Assembly (NCBI GenBank): GCA_019635215.1
Contig: JAHBZZ010000012.1
Location: 1 to 64,000 of the forward strand
Direction: 5' to 3'
Length of the DNA: 64,000 nucleotides
DNA from: Nitrosomonas sp.
GTDB taxonomy: Bacteria; Pseudomonadota; Gammaproteobacteria; Burkholderiales; Nitrosomonadaceae
The translations under genes and the position numbers were made by a program. How positions within the stretch are numbered: the stretch's first letter is position 1; the number at the start of each line of letters is the position of its first letter. This document shows positions 25,295 through 38,611 of this stretch, one piece after another. The notes under the pieces were generated by a model that made no database searches, was not told the origin of the DNA, and worked only from the letters and a program-made list of their open reading frames with translations.

Positions 25295-28087
25295 ATGTAT
25301 AGAGCAGGTTTGGATAATCATTTCGAACAAGAATCCCATGACAATAAGGATTGGCCACTTCGAGAAGATATTCGCTTTTTGGGCCGCATGCTTGGAGATA
25401 CGCTGAGGGAGCAGGAAGGCGAGGAAGCATTTGATTTGGTGGAAAGAATCCGCCAGACTGCAATCCGCTTCCACCGTGAACAGGATCCTCAGGCACGCCA
25501 GAAACTGGACCAAATCCTGACCGAACTCAGCAACAGAGCAACCGTAGTCGTCGTTCGCGCATTCAGTTATTTTTCGCAGCTATCCAATATTGCTGAAGAT
25601 GTGCATCACAATCGGCGACGACGCGCACATCTGCGCGCCGGATCGCCGCCACAGGCCGGCAGTGTGACCTTGGCGCTGGACAGAGTAATCAAAAATGGTA
25701 TCGATAGTGCGACATTGGCGAAATTTTTTGCCAAAGCAGTCGTCTCCCCGGTGCTGACAGCACATCCGACAGAAGTGCAACGCAAGAGCATTCTTGACTG
25801 CCAGCTGACCATCGAGCGATTATTGCGAGAACGTGCTTATACCGAGCTCACACCGAATGAAATGCGGCAAAACGAAGAAAACCTGCGTGCCATGATACAA
25901 ATCTTATGGCAAACGCGCATGCTGCGTTCGGTTCGCTTATCGGTACATGATGAAATCGATAATGGCCTGACCTATTACACCTATACCTTTTTATCACAAG
26001 TACCCTACATCTACGCCAAAATAGAGAACTTGTTGGAACGACATATGGGAGAAAATGCGCCCTATGTACATTCCTTTTTGCGCATAGGTAGCTGGATCGG
26101 CGGTGATCGTGACGGCAATCCCTTTGTCACGCACCAGGTATTGCTTTACGCCATTGAACGCCAGTCGGCTTTGGCATTGGACTATTACATAACCGAAGTA
26201 GAGAGAATCGGCAGCACCATGAGTCTGGCCGAACGTCTGGTTAATATTACCGATGAACTCGAAGAACTGGCCGCTTCATCTCCCGACATTCCCGCCTGCC
26301 GCATTGACGAACCCTATCGCCGTGCGTTTATCAGTATGGGCGCACGCCTTGCAGCAACCTGTCTGCATTTAGGGCATACTACGAAACAAAAAGAACTGTT
26401 GGATTCGGTGGAACCTTATGCCGACAGCATGGAATTCGTCCATGATCTCAATGTAATCATTAAATCACTGAAGCACCATAAATCCAACTGGATTGCTCGT
26501 GGTGCCTTGCGTAACTTGCGGCGCGCAGCGGACGTTTTCGGTTTTCATCTCGCACCGTTGGATATGCGTCAACACAGTAAGGTGCACGAGCAGGTTGTTG
26601 CCGAGCTCTATGAACTCGGTACACATCATACCGGCTACCTGGAAATGCCTGAAAATGACCGTATTCAGTGGTTGCTCACAGAAATCAGTAGCCCACGACC
26701 GCTGCTTTCACCTTATCTGGAATACTCCGAATCCACACAAAGCGAACTCCGTATTCTGCAAAAAGCAGCGGATATTCATCGGCGCTTTGGCCATGCCGCG
26801 ATACCCAATTACATCATTTCGATGACAACGCATATCATCAATGTACTCGAAGTCGCACTGTTGTTAAAGGAAGTCGGGCTGTTGCAGGCAGGCGAGAATC
26901 CACACCTCGGATTAAACATCATTCCACTATTTGAAACTATTACCGATTTGCGCAGTTGCAGCACGATCATGGATCAATTGTTTTCACTGCCTTATTATAA
27001 GAAGCTGCTGGCTTCGCGAAATAGCGTACAGGAAATCATGCTCGGCTATTCTGACAGCAACAAGGATGGCGGTTTCATCACTTCCAACTGGGAAATTTAT
27101 AAGGCAGAAATTGAATTAACCAAGGTTTTTGCCAAGCATCATGTTGAGTTAAGACTTTTTCATGGCCGTGGCGGTACGGTTGGGCGCGGCGGCGGACCCA
27201 GCTATCAGGCCATCATGGCGCAACCACCCGGCAGCGTGAATGGACAAATCCGCGTAACCGAGCAAGGTGAAGTGATCAGCAGCAAATATGCCGAACCTGA
27301 AATTGGCAGACGAAATCTTGAAACGCTGGCGGCCGCGACAATTGAAGCCACGCTGTTGGGTAATGATCCGATCGGCGACAATGCACCGCGTTATTACCAA
27401 GCAATGGAGAAACTGTCGCAACATTCATTTTCCGCTTACCGCAATCTGGTATTTGAAACACCAGGATTCAAGCAGTTCTTTCTCGAATCAACACCGATTC
27501 GGGAAATCGCGGGATTACATATCGGCAGCCGTCCCGCTTCACGCAAGCCATCGGATGCGATTGAAGACCTGCGCGCCATTCCATGGGTATTCAGCTGGGG
27601 GCTTAGCCGTACCATGTTGCCTGGCTGGTACGGCTTTGGGCACGCCGTTGAAGCTTTTGTGCAGGAAGACCCGACGGGGACAGGCTTGGCGTTGCTACAG
27701 GAGATGTACAAAACCTGGCCATTTATGCAAACCCTATTATCAAACATGGATATGGTACTGGCGAAAACCGATATGGGTATTGCTTCGCGTTATGCCGAAC
27801 TGGTAACGGACGAAACACTGCGCAATCAGGTTTTTGGCCGCATTCACGCAGAATGGAAACGCTGCAGCAAATGGCTTTTTTCCATCACCGGTAACACGAA
27901 ACTGCTGCAGGACAATCCCACACTGGCGCGCAGCATCCGTAATCGGATGCCTTATATCGATCCATTGAATCATCTTCAGGTTGAGCTCATACGGCGTTAT
28001 CGATCCGGGGAGGACAGTGATGAAATTAAACGTTCCATACATTTAACCATCAATGGTGTGACATCAGGACTGAGAAACAGCGGTTAA
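25295..28087 (+). CDS. ppc: Phosphoenolpyruvate carboxylase
   Basis: This 930-residue enzyme adds bicarbonate to PEP to give oxaloacetate and replenishes the citric-acid cycle. The catalytic His is in VLTAHPTEVQRKS (about 150-162). IGGDRDGNPFVT, MLGYSDSNKDGGF and the loop FHGRGGTVGRGGGP are all intact, and the C-terminus ends TSGLRNSG. Length is usual. For an autotroph with an incomplete PEP-pyruvate cycle this would be a main anaplerotic route, which is inference. It stands alone between divergent hemC and a downstream M16 gene 32 bases on. Confidence 0.97.
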   Translation: MYRAGLDNHFEQESHDNKDWPLREDIRFLGRMLGDTLREQEGEEAFDLVERIRQTAIRFHREQDPQARQKLDQILTELSNRATVVVVRAFSYFSQLSNIAEDVHHNRRRRAHLRAGSPPQAGSVTLALDRVIKNGIDSATLAKFFAKAVVSPVLTAHPTEVQRKSILDCQLTIERLLRERAYTELTPNEMRQNEENLRAMIQILWQTRMLRSVRLSVHDEIDNGLTYYTYTFLSQVPYIYAKIENLLERHMGENAPYVHSFLRIGSWIGGDRDGNPFVTHQVLLYAIERQSALALDYYITEVERIGSTMSLAERLVNITDELEELAASSPDIPACRIDEPYRRAFISMGARLAATCLHLGHTTKQKELLDSVEPYADSMEFVHDLNVIIKSLKHHKSNWIARGALRNLRRAADVFGFHLAPLDMRQHSKVHEQVVAELYELGTHHTGYLEMPENDRIQWLLTEISSPRPLLSPYLEYSESTQSELRILQKAADIHRRFGHAAIPNYIISMTTHIINVLEVALLLKEVGLLQAGENPHLGLNIIPLFETITDLRSCSTIMDQLFSLPYYKKLLASRNSVQEIMLGYSDSNKDGGFITSNWEIYKAEIELTKVFAKHHVELRLFHGRGGTVGRGGGPSYQAIMAQPPGSVNGQIRVTEQGEVISSKYAEPEIGRRNLETLAAATIEATLLGNDPIGDNAPRYYQAMEKLSQHSFSAYRNLVFETPGFKQFFLESTPIREIAGLHIGSRPASRKPSDAIEDLRAIPWVFSWGLSRTMLPGWYGFGHAVEAFVQEDPTGTGLALLQEMYKTWPFMQTLLSNMDMVLAKTDMGIASRYAELVTDETLRNQVFGRIHAEWKRCSKWLFSITGNTKLLQDNPTLARSIRNRMPYIDPLNHLQVELIRRYRSGEDSDEIKRSIHLTINGVTSGLRNSG

Positions 28088-28119
28088 TATTTTCTGACGT
28101 ATTTTACGAGAACATTTTT

Positions 28120-29445
28120 ATGCGTATCCAACAACTGATATTTTTTTTGCTGATCGGTACCTTTACCCTCCCCGCATCAGCCTCGCTTTCCATTGAATTC
28201 TGGCAAACATCTTCCGGCGCGCGCGTCTATTTTGTAGAGAATCACGCATTGCCGATGCTGGATATCAGTGTGGAATTTGCTGCTGGCAGCAGCATGGATA
28301 CGAAAGAAAAATCCGGTGCTGCCAGCTTGACACAGCATTTATTAAGTCTTGGTGCCGGCGGCCTGTCGGAAGATGACATAGCGAATATGCTCGCAGATGT
28401 CGGCGCACAGCTCGGTGGACAGTTTGACGCAGATCGCGCCGGCCTGACATTGCGCACCTTAAGCAGCGATCGTGAACGCCAGCAGGCTCTCGACATTTTT
28501 TCCAGAATCCTGCAAAGCCCTGAATTCGCCGACAACATTCTCTCACGTGAAAAAACCAGAATGATTGCCAGCATCAAAGAATCCAGCACAAAACCCGGTT
28601 ATATTGCGGATCGTACGCTTATGAACATGCTCTATGGCGATCATCCTTACGCCATGAATGACGCCGGAGAAATCGAAACCATTAAAACTATTCAACGCGA
28701 TGATCTGATTTCCTTTTATCAAAGCTATTATGGTGCGCACAATGCCATCATTGCCATGATAGGCGACATCAACAAACAGGAAGCTGTACGCATTGCAGAC
28801 TTTCTGACGCAGAACCTTCCCAAGCTTTCAGAGAAAAACAAGAATGCATCGATTCCGCCCGTTAAAAATCCGCAAGGCGGTATCGAAAGAATCACACACC
28901 CTGCGACTCAAAGTCACATATTGCTGGCTTATCCTGGACTTCGCAGAATTGATCCGGATTATTTTCCGCTCCTTGTCGGCAATTATATTCTGGGTGGAGG
29001 CGGTTTCGTGTCACGCCTGATGGAAGAAATTCGTCAGCAAAGAGGCCTCGCGTACAGCGTTCAAAGCTTTTTTGCACCGCTGAAAGAAAAAGGGCCTTTT
29101 AAAATCGGACTACAAACCCGAAAAGATCAATCCGAGGAAGCGCTAACCTTAACACAAGATGTTTTACAGCAGTTTATTGCAGATGGTCCGACAGAACAGG
29201 AACTGCTGGACGCAAAACAAAATATCATTGGTGGTTTTCCGCTGCGCCTTGACAGCAACAAGAAGATTCTAGGATATCTAGCTATGATGGGTTTTTATCA
29301 CCTGCCCGTAACTTATTTGGATGACTATTTAAAAGCGGTTGAAGTGGTTACGGTCGCTCAAATCAAGGATGCATTCCAACGCCGGATAGTGCCAAGAAAC
29401 ATGGTTGCGATTATTGTTGGCGCTATGGAACCGGCTGGCGATTGA
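28120..29445 (+). CDS. M16-family zinc-protease homologue lacking the zinc motif
   Basis: This is a 441-residue exported protein with a signal peptide ending near residue 22 (PASASLS). It has two M16 halves and the C-terminal half keeps the RGLAYSV motif. Where active members carry HxxEH, this one reads LTQHLLSLG, so metal binding is lost. Many proteobacteria encode M16 pairs in which one partner is non-catalytic and binds substrate. The expected active partner is not adjacent; ppc lies upstream. It runs into rsmD, whose first possible start overlaps its stop. Confidence 0.85.
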   Translation: MRIQQLIFFLLIGTFTLPASASLSIEFWQTSSGARVYFVENHALPMLDISVEFAAGSSMDTKEKSGAASLTQHLLSLGAGGLSEDDIANMLADVGAQLGGQFDADRAGLTLRTLSSDRERQQALDIFSRILQSPEFADNILSREKTRMIASIKESSTKPGYIADRTLMNMLYGDHPYAMNDAGEIETIKTIQRDDLISFYQSYYGAHNAIIAMIGDINKQEAVRIADFLTQNLPKLSEKNKNASIPPVKNPQGGIERITHPATQSHILLAYPGLRRIDPDYFPLLVGNYILGGGGFVSRLMEEIRQQRGLAYSVQSFFAPLKEKGPFKIGLQTRKDQSEEALTLTQDVLQQFIADGPTEQELLDAKQNIIGGFPLRLDSNKKILGYLAMMGFYHLPVTYLDDYLKAVEVVTVAQIKDAFQRRIVPRNMVAIIVGAMEPAGD

Positions 29446-29462
29446 ACCACAATTCCATTTAC

Positions 29463-30030
29463 ATGGCTTTAAATTCAGGCAGAATCCGCATCATCGGTGG
29501 CCAGTGGCGAAGTCGTATTATTACGTTTCCAGCCCATGCCGATTTACGCCCTACACCTGACAGGGTGCGCGAAACACTTTTTAACTGGCTCGGACAGGAT
29601 CTGATAGGTTTAAGTTGCCTTGATCTTTTTTCCGGCAGTGGCGCGCTTGGTTTTGAAGCTGCTTCGCGCGGTGCAACAAAGGTAGTCATGATAGAATCCG
29701 ACAATAGTGCATACCAGGCATTATCGGAAAACAGAATCAAACTGCAAGCGGATTCTGTTGAACTGATCAGAATGGATGCTACTGTTTTTTTGACTACCGA
29801 TATACGGAAATTTGATATTGTATTTCTCGACCCCCCTTACCGGTTGGAAATATTGCCGAAAATACTATCCTTGCTGCCACCGCTTCTGACCCCGGATGCC
29901 CAGATTTATCTAGAAACTGAGCATGCCCACAATCTCGACAAACACTTACAGCACTGGTATATCTGGCGTAAAGGTAAAGCAGGCAAGGTTAATTATTATC
30001 TTTTGGAATTAAACCGAGATCAGGACAATC

Positions 30031-30038
<8 letters not shown>
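29463..30038 (+). CDS. rsmD: 16S rRNA (guanine-966-N2)-methyltransferase
   Basis: This is a 191-residue class I methyltransferase. [12 protein letters not shown] at the start is the RsmD signature, [18 protein letters not shown] (about 55-72) is the AdoMet-binding motif I, and FLDPPYR holds the N-methylating DPPY. I used the ATG at 29463; a TTG at 29442 overlapping the upstream stop would add seven residues. It overlaps coaD by eight bases, a common pairing. Confidence 0.94.
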
Positions 30039-30784
<746 letters not shown>

Positions 30785-30847
30785 CCCGGTACTTAAAAAA
30801 ACTCCTACCAGTACTGATCAAATGCTTACACCGCTTTTGCCAGCACA

Positions 30848-31873
30848 CTATCCGCACAAAGTTTGGACCAGATTCCATCTGGCACGAACTGTAAAGCCAC
30901 ATGTTGACACATCTCTGTATCCACCTGCAGCTTGCAATCGTAAAGCACCGGCTAAAGCAATCATCGCGCCGTTATCCGTACAAAACTCCAGCTGCGGATA
31001 AAAAACGGCTGCACCGATAGCCTCGGCTCTTTCAGTGAGATGACAACGTAATTGCTTGTTTGCACCCACACCACCCGCAACAACCAGTTGATTCAAACCT
31101 GATTCCGCAAGTGCGGCTAATGCTTTCTCAACCAACACAGTAATCACGGCATCTTGAAATGCCCAAGCAATATCGGCATATGTTTGCCGATCGTCCGGCT
31201 GCTGATGTATTAAAGTCAGCACTGCGGTTTTCAGGCCACTGAAACTGAAATTGAAATCACTGCTATGAAGCATGGGAGAAGGCAACTTGAACCGTCCCGG
31301 ACGGCCTTGTTCAGCAAATCTAGATAGCGCCGCTCCTCCCGGATATCCCAACCCAAGCAGCTTGGCCGTTTTGTCAAAAGCCTCACCTGCGGCATCATCT
31401 ACCGTTTCACCCAACAATTGATATCGTCCGATACCATCAACACGCATTAATTGTGTGTGGCCACCAGATACCAATAATGCAATAAAAGGAAATTGTGGTG
31501 CCGGTGTTGACAGTAATGGCGACAGCACATGGCCTTCCAGATGATGAATGCCGATCGTCGGAATGCTCAATGCAAAACCAAGCGCCGCGCCGATACTGGC
31601 ACCGACCAACAATGCGCCTGCCAGTCCCGGCCCTTGTGTATAGGCAATCGCATCTATAGTGTTGAGTGTACAGTCTGATTCCACCAGAACCTGCCGTATC
31701 AGAGGAACAATGCAGCGAATATGGTCTCTTGAGGCAAGCTCCGGAACGACACCCCCATATTCACGGTGCATTTCAATTTGGGAGTACAAAGCATGGCTCA
31801 GCAAGCCCTGTTTATTATCGTACAGCGCTACACCGGTCTCATCACAAGAAGTTTCTATGCCTAAAACAATCAT
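30848..31873 (-). CDS. tsaD: tRNA N6-adenosine threonylcarbamoyltransferase
   Basis: This 341-residue TsaD makes t6A37 in tRNAs that read ANN codons. [19 protein letters not shown] at the start, the metal-binding histidines in HLEGHVLSP (about 109-117), LVSGGHTQL, and [12 protein letters not shown] are all present. I set the start at the ATG at 31873, because the conserved N-terminus begins there although the frame is open 18 codons further. It is divergent from rpsU, a classic arrangement. Confidence 0.96.
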   Translation of the reverse strand: MIVLGIETSCDETGVALYDNKQGLLSHALYSQIEMHREYGGVVPELASRDHIRCIVPLIRQVLVESDCTLNTIDAIAYTQGPGLAGALLVGASIGAALGFALSIPTIGIHHLEGHVLSPLLSTPAPQFPFIALLVSGGHTQLMRVDGIGRYQLLGETVDDAAGEAFDKTAKLLGLGYPGGAALSRFAEQGRPGRFKLPSPMLHSSDFNFSFSGLKTAVLTLIHQQPDDRQTYADIAWAFQDAVITVLVEKALAALAESGLNQLVVAGGVGANKQLRCHLTERAEAIGAAVFYPQLEFCTDNGAMIALAGALRLQAAGGYRDVSTCGFTVRARWNLVQTLCG

Positions 31874-32017
31874 TTCTAAGTAGTTGAAATAGTCATGGTT
31901 ACATAATCCATCACATATATGGTACAATTGAAAGCTTTTTTAATACGTTATCGGGCTTTCCACTGCGAATCGGAACGTTTTTTATTTTATTACAACTACT
32001 GGAGATAATTTATATTT

Positions 32018-32230
32018 ATGACCACTATAAAAGTCAAAGAAAATGAGCCTTTTGAAGTTGCAATGCGCCGCTTTAAGCGGTCGATTGAAAAAACCGGCTT
32101 GTTAACCGAACTGCGTGCGCGTGAATTCTATGAAAAACCAACCGCTGAACGCAAACGCAAATTGGCCGCAGCGGTAAAACGCAACTACAAAAGACTGCGC
32201 AGCCAATTGCTGCCGCCAAAGCTCTACTGA
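32018..32230 (+). CDS. rpsU: 30S ribosomal protein S21
   Basis: This 70-residue basic protein has the S21 pattern: [39 protein letters not shown] read here as [15 protein letters not shown], and an arginine-lysine-rich end. S21 helps initiation by aiding base pairing with the mRNA leader. ACTGGAG lies about 11 bases upstream. It heads the rpsU-yqeY-dnaG-rpoD group, the macromolecular synthesis operon. Confidence 0.97.
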   Translation: MTTIKVKENEPFEVAMRRFKRSIEKTGLLTELRAREFYEKPTAERKRKLAAAVKRNYKRLRSQLLPPKLY

Positions 32231-32411
32231 AGTAAATATTTCCAGAATAGGTTAAATGATACTGCACAAAACATGCTTTGTTCTAATTTACAATATTTGC
32301 TGCATAATGCATCAATCATTCAACTCAAGAAAATTACTTTAATTTGACTGTGCGTCGTAAACAAAACCCCGGATCAATATATATGCATTACCACGCAGAC
32401 GATTATTCATC

Positions 32412-32858
32412 ATGAGCTTAAAACAAAAAATTACCGATGACATGAAAGCGGCTATGCGTACCGGGGATACTAAACAGCGCGATACGATACGTCTGTTGCA
32501 AGCAGCCATTAAGCAAAAAGAAGTCGATGAGCGGATTGAAGTTGATGACCTTGCAATTGTCGCTATCATCGAGAAAATGCTTAAACAGCGTAAGGACTCC
32601 ATTGCGCATTATGAAGCTGCAAAGCGCCATGACCTAGCTGCCGCTGAGCAAGACGAAATGAATATCCTCAGCATATACATGCCCAAAGCACTTTCGAATG
32701 ATGAGGTTGAACTTCTTATCACCGAGGCTATCAATGAAACGGGGGCAAAAAATGTGCAAGACATGGGCAAAGTCATGACCATTTTAAAACCCAGACTGTC
32801 TGGACGAACAGACATGGCAAAAGTATCTGCGATTGTGAAAGCAAGGATTACCGGTTGA
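32412..32858 (+). CDS. yqeY: GatB/YqeY domain protein
   Basis: This is a 148-residue protein. It is the stand-alone YqeY domain, also found at the C-terminus of the GatB amidotransferase subunit (SLKQKITDDMKAAMRTGD; RLLQAAIKQKEVDER; LSIYMPKALSNDEVELLI; DMGKVMTILKPRLSGRTDMAKVS). It is thought to bind tRNA, but no enzyme activity is established. It sits between rpsU and dnaG, as in most betaproteobacteria. Confidence 0.95.
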   Translation: MSLKQKITDDMKAAMRTGDTKQRDTIRLLQAAIKQKEVDERIEVDDLAIVAIIEKMLKQRKDSIAHYEAAKRHDLAAAEQDEMNILSIYMPKALSNDEVELLITEAINETGAKNVQDMGKVMTILKPRLSGRTDMAKVSAIVKARITG

Positions 32859-32980
32859 ACTGATAAAAACCGGATATAAATTTTACCCGTAAAAATATTT
32901 ACAATTCACATCTACCATAACTATTTATATACTTGCTTCAACCTTAACATAGCCGGACATTATTTGATTGCTTTCGAATA

Positions 32981-34759
32981 GTGATAATACCTCCGTCGTT
33001 TATTCATGATCTGCTAAATCGCGTTAATATCGTTGACACGATTGATCGTCATGTTTCGCTCAAGAAAGCGGGTGCGAATTATACCGCGTGCTGCCCATTC
33101 CATAGCGAAAAAACTCCATCATTTACAGTCAGCCCGGTAAAACAGTTCTACCACTGTTTCGGTTGTGGCGCACATGGTAATGCTATCAATTTCCTGATGG
33201 AATATAGCGGATACAATTTTGTTGAAGCAGTACAACAATTAGCCGCGTCTATCGGCATGTCCATACCTGAACCGCAGCCAATCCCAGGAAAAACGCCTCG
33301 TTTAACAAATGCAAAACCGGACGATACAACGGCATGCACTACCCAAGACATATATGAAATTATCCGAATCGCAACCCAGTTTTACCGAGAACAGCTTAAG
33401 CAATCACAAAGAGCTATCGATTACTTAAAAGAACGCAACCTCACCGGTCAGACCGCCGTCCGTTTCGCAATAGGGTATGCGCCAAAAGAATGGCAAAATC
33501 TGGCAGCTATTTTTCCAGATTACAATGCAGAAAAAACCAAAAACATCCTGATCCGCGCAGGATTGATAATAATCCATGATAATGGTAAGCACTATGATCG
33601 ATTCAGGGATCGCATCATGTTTCCAATTTTGAACCAAACAGGTCAGATCGTCGCATTCGGCGGCCGTATTGTAGATCACGGAGAACCCAAATATCTGAAT
33701 TCACCTGAAACGGATATTTTTGTTAAAGGACATGAAATCTACAATTTATTCTCCGCGCGCAAAGCCATTCGAGACGCAAAATGTGTCGTTGTTGTCGAAG
33801 GTTACATGGATGTCGTCGCACTTTCTCAGTACGGTATAGATTATAGCGTGGCAACCTTAGGTACCGCAGTTACCGATTTCCATATTCAGAAACTACTGCG
33901 TTATTCTGACAAGATTGTTTTCTGCTTCGATGGTGACAATGCCGGAAAAAAAGCCGCAAAACGCGCATTAGAAAACAGCCTGGCACAACTTTCCGACGGT
34001 AAAACGATTCAATTTCTATTCTTACCCGAGAACGAAGATCCTGACAGCTTTATCCATCAATATGGAAAAAATGCTTTTGAACAATTAATTACACAATCCT
34101 TGCCATTATCCGAATTTTTGTTAACAGTATTTTCGCAAGAACTGAATCTTCACCACAATGAAGATCGCGCCAAATTTATTCATGACATAAAACCGCTATT
34201 AAAAAACATCAATGCACCCGCATTGTCGATAATGCTGTTAAAACGCATAGCTCAAATGTGCGATATGGATTTGCATGATTTGGAAATACTTATGGAAATC
34301 AAACGCAAGACATCCCTCAATGTTCAAAAAAGCATACCTCGAAAGCAGCCTATATCACCCTATCGCTGGCTGTTACTGATTCTGTTGCATAAACCCAGGT
34401 ATTTTAACAATTTGGATAATGAATTGATTCTGCAATGCAACGATAACAGCGAAGAATTCACCACTTTAAAAATCTTAGTTGAATTTCTGAACAAGCACCC
34501 CGATATTGCAATCAATTCGACAACATCTTCACTACTGAATCATTTCCAAGAAACCTCCTCTAAAACGTTACTGGAAACAATAGAAAGCGAAACACTCGAA
34601 TGGAATGATGATCTCGATCTTGATGCAGAATTTTATGGTGCGTTAAGAATGCTTGCGGATATACAGCGAAAAAAACGCATGACCGAACTGCACAGCAAAC
34701 CCCTCAAACTATTAACGGAGGAAGAAAAAAGAGAATTACAGCGCTTGTCTATGCACTAA
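32981..34759 (+). CDS. dnaG: DNA primase
   Basis: This 592-residue primase makes RNA primers at the replication fork and works with DnaB. The N-terminal zinc ribbon is CCPFHSEKTPSF then FHCFGCGAHG read here as YHCFGCGAHG (about 37-65). The core has MFPILNQTGQIVAFGGR, the Toprim glutamate in VVVEGYMDVVAL (about 269-280) and FDGDNAGKKAA. The C-terminal part would bind DnaB. A less usual first codon may apply: the first codon at 32981 is GTG. Confidence 0.96.
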   Translation: MIIPPSFIHDLLNRVNIVDTIDRHVSLKKAGANYTACCPFHSEKTPSFTVSPVKQFYHCFGCGAHGNAINFLMEYSGYNFVEAVQQLAASIGMSIPEPQPIPGKTPRLTNAKPDDTTACTTQDIYEIIRIATQFYREQLKQSQRAIDYLKERNLTGQTAVRFAIGYAPKEWQNLAAIFPDYNAEKTKNILIRAGLIIIHDNGKHYDRFRDRIMFPILNQTGQIVAFGGRIVDHGEPKYLNSPETDIFVKGHEIYNLFSARKAIRDAKCVVVVEGYMDVVALSQYGIDYSVATLGTAVTDFHIQKLLRYSDKIVFCFDGDNAGKKAAKRALENSLAQLSDGKTIQFLFLPENEDPDSFIHQYGKNAFEQLITQSLPLSEFLLTVFSQELNLHHNEDRAKFIHDIKPLLKNINAPALSIMLLKRIAQMCDMDLHDLEILMEIKRKTSLNVQKSIPRKQPISPYRWLLLILLHKPRYFNNLDNELILQCNDNSEEFTTLKILVEFLNKHPDIAINSTTSSLLNHFQETSSKTLLETIESETLEWNDDLDLDAEFYGALRMLADIQRKKRMTELHSKPLKLLTEEEKRELQRLSMH

Positions 34760-34932
34760 TCGGTTTTTTGCACATTTGAATCGAATATATTGATGAGGCT
34801 GCTGATATCAGAAAATATCGATTCTATGCCAATTCACCATGATACAAATCAAAACAAAAAGAAATTTTGATATAATTACCGATTTTCAGCTTCTATACTT
34901 TTCACTCCATCTTAAATTGGAATATTTATAAT

Positions 34933-37077
34933 ATGTCAAAGACAAAATCAGTCAAAACTAACGACACAGAAGTTGAAAAGTCAACCTCAAGCACGGAAGA
35001 AAATAATAATATAAAAACCTCTGCTAAGTCCTCCCGGAACAGAACCCAAGATACAACTCGATTGGCTGACGACGCAATGACTATAGAAAGTGAAAAACAA
35101 AAAAACAAGAAAGCAAAACCTCGCACTGGCAAAAAAACAAAAGGTGCAACAGAGCAATTTACTAACATTGAATCTGTAGCTACGATAACGATAGCTGAAA
35201 GTAATACATCCGCCCAGGATATAGAAGCAAGACGCATGCGTTTGAAAAGGCTGATCGTACTGGGTAAAGAACGTGGTTATTTAACATACGCGGAAATCAA
35301 CGATCACCTACCGGATGACATGCTGGATGCTGAGCAAATTGAAGGCATTATCAGCATGATCAACGACATGGGAATTTCCGTGCATGATGAAGCACCTGAT
35401 GCGGAAACACTGTTAATGTCTGACTCGGCCACGACAGTCGCAGATGAAGATGTTGCAGAAGAAGCAGAAGCAGCGCTATCCTCAGTTGACTCAGAGTTTG
35501 GACGCACCACGGACCCTGTGCGTATGTATATGCGTGAAATGGGGTCAGTCGGTTTGTTGACGCGTGAAAGTGAAATCGAAATTGCTAAACGGATCGAAGG
35601 TGGGCTGCGCCATATGATCCAGGCAATCTCCGCCTGTCCGCCTATTATAGCCGAAATCACAAGACTGGCATTGGAGGTTGAAAACGACAATCTGCGCATA
35701 GATGAAGTTGTCGACGGCTTAGTTGATTCTGATGATCAGGATATTCTGAATACTGACATGGCAAACGACTCCATTGATTCCGATTTGGATTCCAATGATC
35801 TCGATGATGATGATAACAACGACGATGCAGATGACAATGGCATAGTCAGTGCAGACTTGATACAACTCAAAGAAGATGCATTAGTTCATTTTCATGCGGT
35901 TCGTGATCTCTTTGCTGAAATGCAAACCGTTTTGAACAACGAAGGTCCTAACAGTAGCAAATACCAGGAATTACAGGAAAAAATTTCCAATGAACTTATG
36001 TGCGTACGTTTCTCGGCGAAAACCGTGGAAAAACTATGTGATATGCAACGCACATTAGTTCAGGACGTACGTCAATACGAACGCAAAATAATGGAATTAT
36101 GCGTAACAAGGGCCAAAATGCCGCGCAATTATTTCATCAAAACATTCCCTGGAAATGAAACGGACTTTGACTGGATTACAAAAGAAATCGCATTAGTAAA
36201 ATCGTATAGTCAGGCCCTTGAGCATTACAAGCCCGAGATTATCGAACAACAGCAAAAACTACACAATCTCAAGGAAACAATCGGTATTTCGATCAAAGAC
36301 CTGCGAGAAATAAACCGGAAAATGTCGACAGGTGAGGCAAAAGCGCGCCGTGCAAAACGGGAAATGACCGAAGCCAATTTACGACTGGTTATTTCTATTG
36401 CTAAAAAATACACCAACCGTGGATTACAATTCCTTGATCTAATACAAGAAGGTAATATTGGTCTGATGAAAGCGGTCGATAAATTCGAATATCGTCGTGG
36501 GTATAAGTTCTCTACTTATGCAACCTGGTGGATAAGACAGGCTATAACACGTTCCATCGCCGATCAGGCACGCACCATTCGGATCCCGGTTCATATGATT
36601 GAAACCATCAATAAAATGAACCGTATTTCACGTCAAATACTCCAAGAAACCGGACAAGAGCCAGAACCCGCTGTACTTGCTGAAAAAATGGAGATGCCGG
36701 AAGAAAAAATTCGAAAAATTCTTAAAATCTCCAAAGAACCCATTTCTATGGAAACTCCAATTGGGGATGATGAGGATTCTCATCTTGGTGACTTTATAGA
36801 AGACTCCGCTACAATGGCACCAGCCGATGCTGCAGTTTATGCTAGCCTTAGAGGGGTAACAAAGGATATACTTGACTCTTTGACACCGCGCGAAGCAAAA
36901 GTCCTGCGTATGCGTTTCGGCATTGAAATGAACACCGATCATACACTTGAAGAAGTCGGTAAACAGTTTGATGTTACCCGCGAACGCATACGACAAATTG
37001 AAGCCAAAGCGCTACGGAAATTACGTCATCCTGCACGTTCCGAAAGACTACGCAGCTTTCTGGATACCGGCAATTGA
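34933..37077 (+). CDS. rpoD: RNA polymerase primary sigma factor (sigma-70)
   Basis: This 714-residue protein carries region 1.1 (about 105-175) after a lysine-, serine- and threonine-rich N-terminal extension. Region 1.2 is [29 protein letters not shown], and a non-conserved region with a strongly acidic stretch (Asp/Asn run near 275-305) follows. Regions 2 to 4 come next: [59 protein letters not shown] is fully conserved, and region 4 ends with [19 protein letters not shown]. It closes the rpsU group and is followed 18 bases on by a tRNA. Confidence 0.97.
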   Translation: MSKTKSVKTNDTEVEKSTSSTEENNNIKTSAKSSRNRTQDTTRLADDAMTIESEKQKNKKAKPRTGKKTKGATEQFTNIESVATITIAESNTSAQDIEARRMRLKRLIVLGKERGYLTYAEINDHLPDDMLDAEQIEGIISMINDMGISVHDEAPDAETLLMSDSATTVADEDVAEEAEAALSSVDSEFGRTTDPVRMYMREMGSVGLLTRESEIEIAKRIEGGLRHMIQAISACPPIIAEITRLALEVENDNLRIDEVVDGLVDSDDQDILNTDMANDSIDSDLDSNDLDDDDNNDDADDNGIVSADLIQLKEDALVHFHAVRDLFAEMQTVLNNEGPNSSKYQELQEKISNELMCVRFSAKTVEKLCDMQRTLVQDVRQYERKIMELCVTRAKMPRNYFIKTFPGNETDFDWITKEIALVKSYSQALEHYKPEIIEQQQKLHNLKETIGISIKDLREINRKMSTGEAKARRAKREMTEANLRLVISIAKKYTNRGLQFLDLIQEGNIGLMKAVDKFEYRRGYKFSTYATWWIRQAITRSIADQARTIRIPVHMIETINKMNRISRQILQETGQEPEPAVLAEKMEMPEEKIRKILKISKEPISMETPIGDDEDSHLGDFIEDSATMAPADAAVYASLRGVTKDILDSLTPREAKVLRMRFGIEMNTDHTLEEVGKQFDVTRERIRQIEAKALRKLRHPARSERLRSFLDTGN

Positions 37078-37095
37078 TAAAATAAGAAAAAACAG

Positions 37096-38605
<1,510 letters not shown>

Positions 38606-38611
38606 GTCTTT

